This document shows positions 30,582 through 32,471 of a stretch of DNA of 32,471 nucleotides, piece by piece. The notes beneath the pieces are model-generated. The model saw only the letters and a program-made list of their open reading frames with translations, did not search any database and was not told the origin of the DNA. A program made the position numbers and the translations under genes. Position 1 is the stretch's first letter. The number at the start of each line of letters is the position of its first letter. The DNA comes from DAHUZJ01 sp050743865 (GTDB taxonomy: Bacteria > Actinomycetota > Acidimicrobiia > Acidimicrobiales > RAAP-2). The DNA is taken from positions 1 to 32,471 of the forward strand of contig JBOGGE010000228.1 in NCBI GenBank assembly GCA_050743865.1, written 5' to 3'.

Positions 30582-31895
30582 ATGCACCCTGACCTTCTGG
30601 CCCTGACCCTTGCCGGCGCGCTCACCGACGTCGGGCACAGCCTGCGGGAGGGGTTCTACATGCTGTGGGATATCCTGTGGGCACTCGTGCTCGGGTTCGC
30701 GCTCTCGGGTGCCGTGCAGGCGTTCGCGTCTCGCCGGGCGATGCAGCGGCACCTGGGGGATCACCGCCCGTCGAGCATCGCCCGGGCGTCGGTGTACGGG
30801 ATGGCCTCGTCGTCGTGCTCCTACGCGGCATCGGCCATGGCCCGATCGCTCTTCGCCCGAGGCGCCGACTTCCTGGCTGCCATGGTGTTCATGTTCGCCT
30901 CTACCAACCTGGTGATGGAACTGGGCATCGTGCTGCTGGTATTGATCGGCTGGCAGTTCCTGGCAGCCGAGTTCGTCGGTGGCGTGATCATGATCGTCTT
31001 CCTGGCGGGCGCCGGCTCGCTCTGGTTCCGCGGCCGGGCCCTGGCCGGTGCACGGGCCACCGTGTCGGCGGCCGAAGGCACCCATGGTCAGGACGACCGC
31101 GAGACCGAGGCGGCACTCGAACGGGTGGGTTGGCAGCGGCGGATCCGCACCGCCGTCGGTTGGTCCGACGCCGCCGGCTACACCATGAGCGACCTGGCCA
31201 TGCTCCGCAAGGAGATGGCGATCGGATTCGTGGTCGCAGGGTTCCTGACCATCCTGGTGCCGGCCAACGTCTGGGGCGACGTCTTCCTCCGGGACCACGG
31301 GGTCTGGACCACTCTCGAGAACGCGGTGGTCGGACCGTTCGTCGCCATGATCAGCTTCGTGTGCTCGGTCGGCAACGTCCCCCTGGCCGCCGCCTTGTGG
31401 CGCGGCGGGATCAGCTTCGGCGGGGTGGTGGCGTTCGTCTTCGCCGACCTGATCGCGCTGCCCCTTCTCCTCGTCTACCGCAAGCAGTACGGCTGGAGGA
31501 TGGCCGCACGGATGCTCGGCGTCTTCTGGCTGGTGATGTCGGCGGCCGGGCTGGTGACCGAGGTCGTCTTCCGGGCGGCCGGCTGGGTGCCTACCGCCCA
31601 GCCAGGTGTGCCCGTCGGCGATGTGCTCCGCTGGAACTACACCACGGTCCTCGACATCCTGGCCCTGGCCGGCTTCGCCGTGCTGTGGTGGCTGCACCGT
31701 AATCGGAGGCGCTTCGGCGGCGGGACGGCCCACGGCCGGGATCCGGTGTGCGGGATGCAGGTGGAGATCCGCCATGCTCCAGCCAGCGCAGTACGCGGCG
31801 AGCGGCTAATCGTCTTCTGCTCCGAGCGCTGCCGTGACCGCTTCGTCGCCGACCCGGTCCGCTACCAGGATCGCGCTGGCACGACCTCGCGGTGA
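30582..31895 (+). CDS. ArsP_1/UPF0718-type permease fused to a C-terminal YHS domain
   Basis: 437 residues. The N-terminal 380 form a predicted permease of the ArsP_1 (DUF318) group with about eight to nine membrane segments and the paired motif SVYGMASSSCSYAASAMARS (first half) and FVCSVGNVPLAAALWRGGIS (second half). Residues 385-428 are a YHS metal-binding domain, DPVCGMQVEIRHA ... IVFCSERCRDRFVADP, with Cys390, Cys413 and Cys417. Founding ArsP exports organoarsenicals, but the CsoR-type gene and operator upstream point to copper (inference). GGAGGGG just before the ATG. The YHS part probably binds and delivers metal on the cytoplasmic side; topology not proven. Confidence 0.85.
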   Translation: MHPDLLALTLAGALTDVGHSLREGFYMLWDILWALVLGFALSGAVQAFASRRAMQRHLGDHRPSSIARASVYGMASSSCSYAASAMARSLFARGADFLAAMVFMFASTNLVMELGIVLLVLIGWQFLAAEFVGGVIMIVFLAGAGSLWFRGRALAGARATVSAAEGTHGQDDRETEAALERVGWQRRIRTAVGWSDAAGYTMSDLAMLRKEMAIGFVVAGFLTILVPANVWGDVFLRDHGVWTTLENAVVGPFVAMISFVCSVGNVPLAAALWRGGISFGGVVAFVFADLIALPLLLVYRKQYGWRMAARMLGVFWLVMSAAGLVTEVVFRAAGWVPTAQPGVPVGDVLRWNYTTVLDILALAGFAVLWWLHRNRRRFGGGTAHGRDPVCGMQVEIRHAPASAVRGERLIVFCSERCRDRFVADPVRYQDRAGTTSR

Positions 31896-31899
31896 CACA

Positions 31900-32001
31900 G
31901 GCTCGGGTTCGGGCACGGGTTCGAGTTCGGGCTCGGGTTCCGGTTCGGGCTCGGGCTCCGGTTCGGGCTCGGGCTCCGGTTCGGGCTCGGGCTCGGGCTC
32001 C
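31900..32001. repeat. 17-unit hexanucleotide tandem repeat
   Basis: 102 bases made of 17 hexamers, mainly GGCTCG, GGTTCG and GGCTCC, with a few variants. It starts four bases after the permease stop. Read as protein it gives Gly-Ser repeats on the plus strand or Glu-Pro repeats on the minus strand, but neither frame belongs to a recognisable gene. Confidence 0.9.
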
Positions 32002-32088
32002 GGCGCGGCAACATATCGAACGGGGCGACCTCGACGGCGTTGGCCAGGCAGCAGGGACGGGGACGCCCCGTGAGCGGCGTCGGGAGCT

Positions 32089-32424
32089 CTAGCGATTCCC
32101 GATCTCGCCGGGGCGGCGTCCCTGGACTGGCCGGGCGGCGTAGAGCGCCACCGCAGCGGCGGCGACGCCGATCTCGAGCAGGATGCTGACCGCGCCGATC
32201 CCGAGAACGTGGTGGCCGATGAAGCTCCCGACGATCGAGCCGATGAGCCCGAGCAGCACCGTGGCCAGAAGGCCGATGGGCTGGCGACCGGGGATGACCA
32301 GGCGACCCAGGGCGCCGATGACGAGCCCGACGATGGCCGCGCTGATGAGCGCACCAATGGCCAGCCCCACGATCGGGAAGACGATGAACAGCGCCACGAA
32401 GACCAATGCCAGCACGACGAACAT
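32089..32424 (-). CDS. GlsB/YeaQ/YmgE-family membrane protein
   Basis: 111-residue integral membrane protein of the transglycosylase-associated family. An extra N-terminal helix (MFVVLALVFVALFIVFPIVG) precedes the family core: ISAAIVGLVIGALGRLVIPG, then LLATVLLGLIGSIVGSFIGH, and a last helix ISILLEIGVAAAAVALYAA (approx.). Usual members have about 80-90 residues and three helices; this one has four. Stress-linked in other bacteria, mechanism unknown. Convergent with the permease-YHS gene across the hexamer repeat. Confidence 0.88.
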   Translation of the reverse strand: MFVVLALVFVALFIVFPIVGLAIGALISAAIVGLVIGALGRLVIPGRQPIGLLATVLLGLIGSIVGSFIGHHVLGIGAVSILLEIGVAAAAVALYAARPVQGRRPGEIGNR

Positions 32425-32471
32425 GGAACGAGGCTACCGGGTGGCGGACCCGGAACGGACAGCGCGGTCGG

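Noticed and set aside
31834..32073. Plus-strand frame with a Gly-Ser repeat
   Set aside because: Starts inside the permease gene in another frame, and the only coherent part is the hexamer repeat; no ribosome site.
31806..32357. Minus-strand frame with a long Glu-Pro repeat, suggestive of a TonB-like linker
   Set aside because: The rest of the frame is an out-of-frame shadow of the GlsB/YeaQ-like gene and the permease end; the Glu-Pro run is just the hexamer repeat translated.

Overview
The window looks like chromosomal DNA from a very GC-rich actinobacterium, possibly of the Acidimicrobiia. The grounds are strong G/C bias at third codon positions, many GTG starts, ATGA/TGATG gene overlaps, and an MtrA-MtrB-LpqB-like signalling operon. 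No rRNA or tRNA gene, insertion sequence or CRISPR array was recognised. All family calls come from reading translations and recalling motifs; no database search was run.

Positions 1-2214 hold a drug-efflux type MFS transporter (running off the left edge) and its MarR regulator, read leftwards, with a perfect inverted repeat beside the MarR start. Positions 2216-3142 hold a decayed fragment of another permease and short tandem repeats.

Positions 3143-23040 form a large catabolic region, mostly on the plus strand. The first block has a DUF1185 protein overlapping an enamidase-like cyclic amidohydrolase, then a [3Fe-4S] ferredoxin, a ferredoxin reductase, a GAF/PAS-LuxR regulator and an alpha/beta hydrolase like 2,6-dihydroxypseudooxynicotine hydrolase. 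The second block is a sugar-type ABC importer (binding protein, double ATPase, permease) followed by a formamidase/acetamidase. The third is a leftward SDR with a broken small gene. The fourth has an aldehyde dehydrogenase, LigA- and LigB-type extradiol dioxygenase subunits, a NahE-type hydratase-aldolase, Rieske dioxygenase alpha and beta subunits, an unknown 104-residue protein and a cis-dihydrodiol dehydrogenase.

Read together, the fourth block encodes a naphthalene-like route: dihydroxylation, rearomatisation, extradiol cleavage, aldol cleavage to an aromatic aldehyde plus pyruvate, and oxidation to the acid. The only electron-transfer proteins seen for the oxygenase lie about 14 kb upstream, which ties the blocks together. 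The first two blocks carry C-N and C-C hydrolases known from nicotinate and nicotine breakdown. My working hypothesis is a pathway for a fused N-heteroaromatic compound (quinoline/quinolone-like), with the carbocycle removed first and the N-ring opened by the amidohydrolases. The substrate is inference.

Positions 23105-27137 hold an MtrA/MtrB/LpqB-like operon (leftward) and a divergent membrane-anchored collagen-like protein; GTNAC repeats lie between them. Positions 27138-27664 have no gene but contain a 12-bp-stem hairpin and a 16-bp palindrome. Positions 27665-30078 hold an ABC-2 exporter and a hotdog thioesterase (leftward). Positions 30211-31895 hold a CsoR-type copper sensor with its apparent operator and a permease fused to a YHS metal-binding domain. 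A 17-unit hexamer repeat and a leftward GlsB/YeaQ-like membrane protein close the window.
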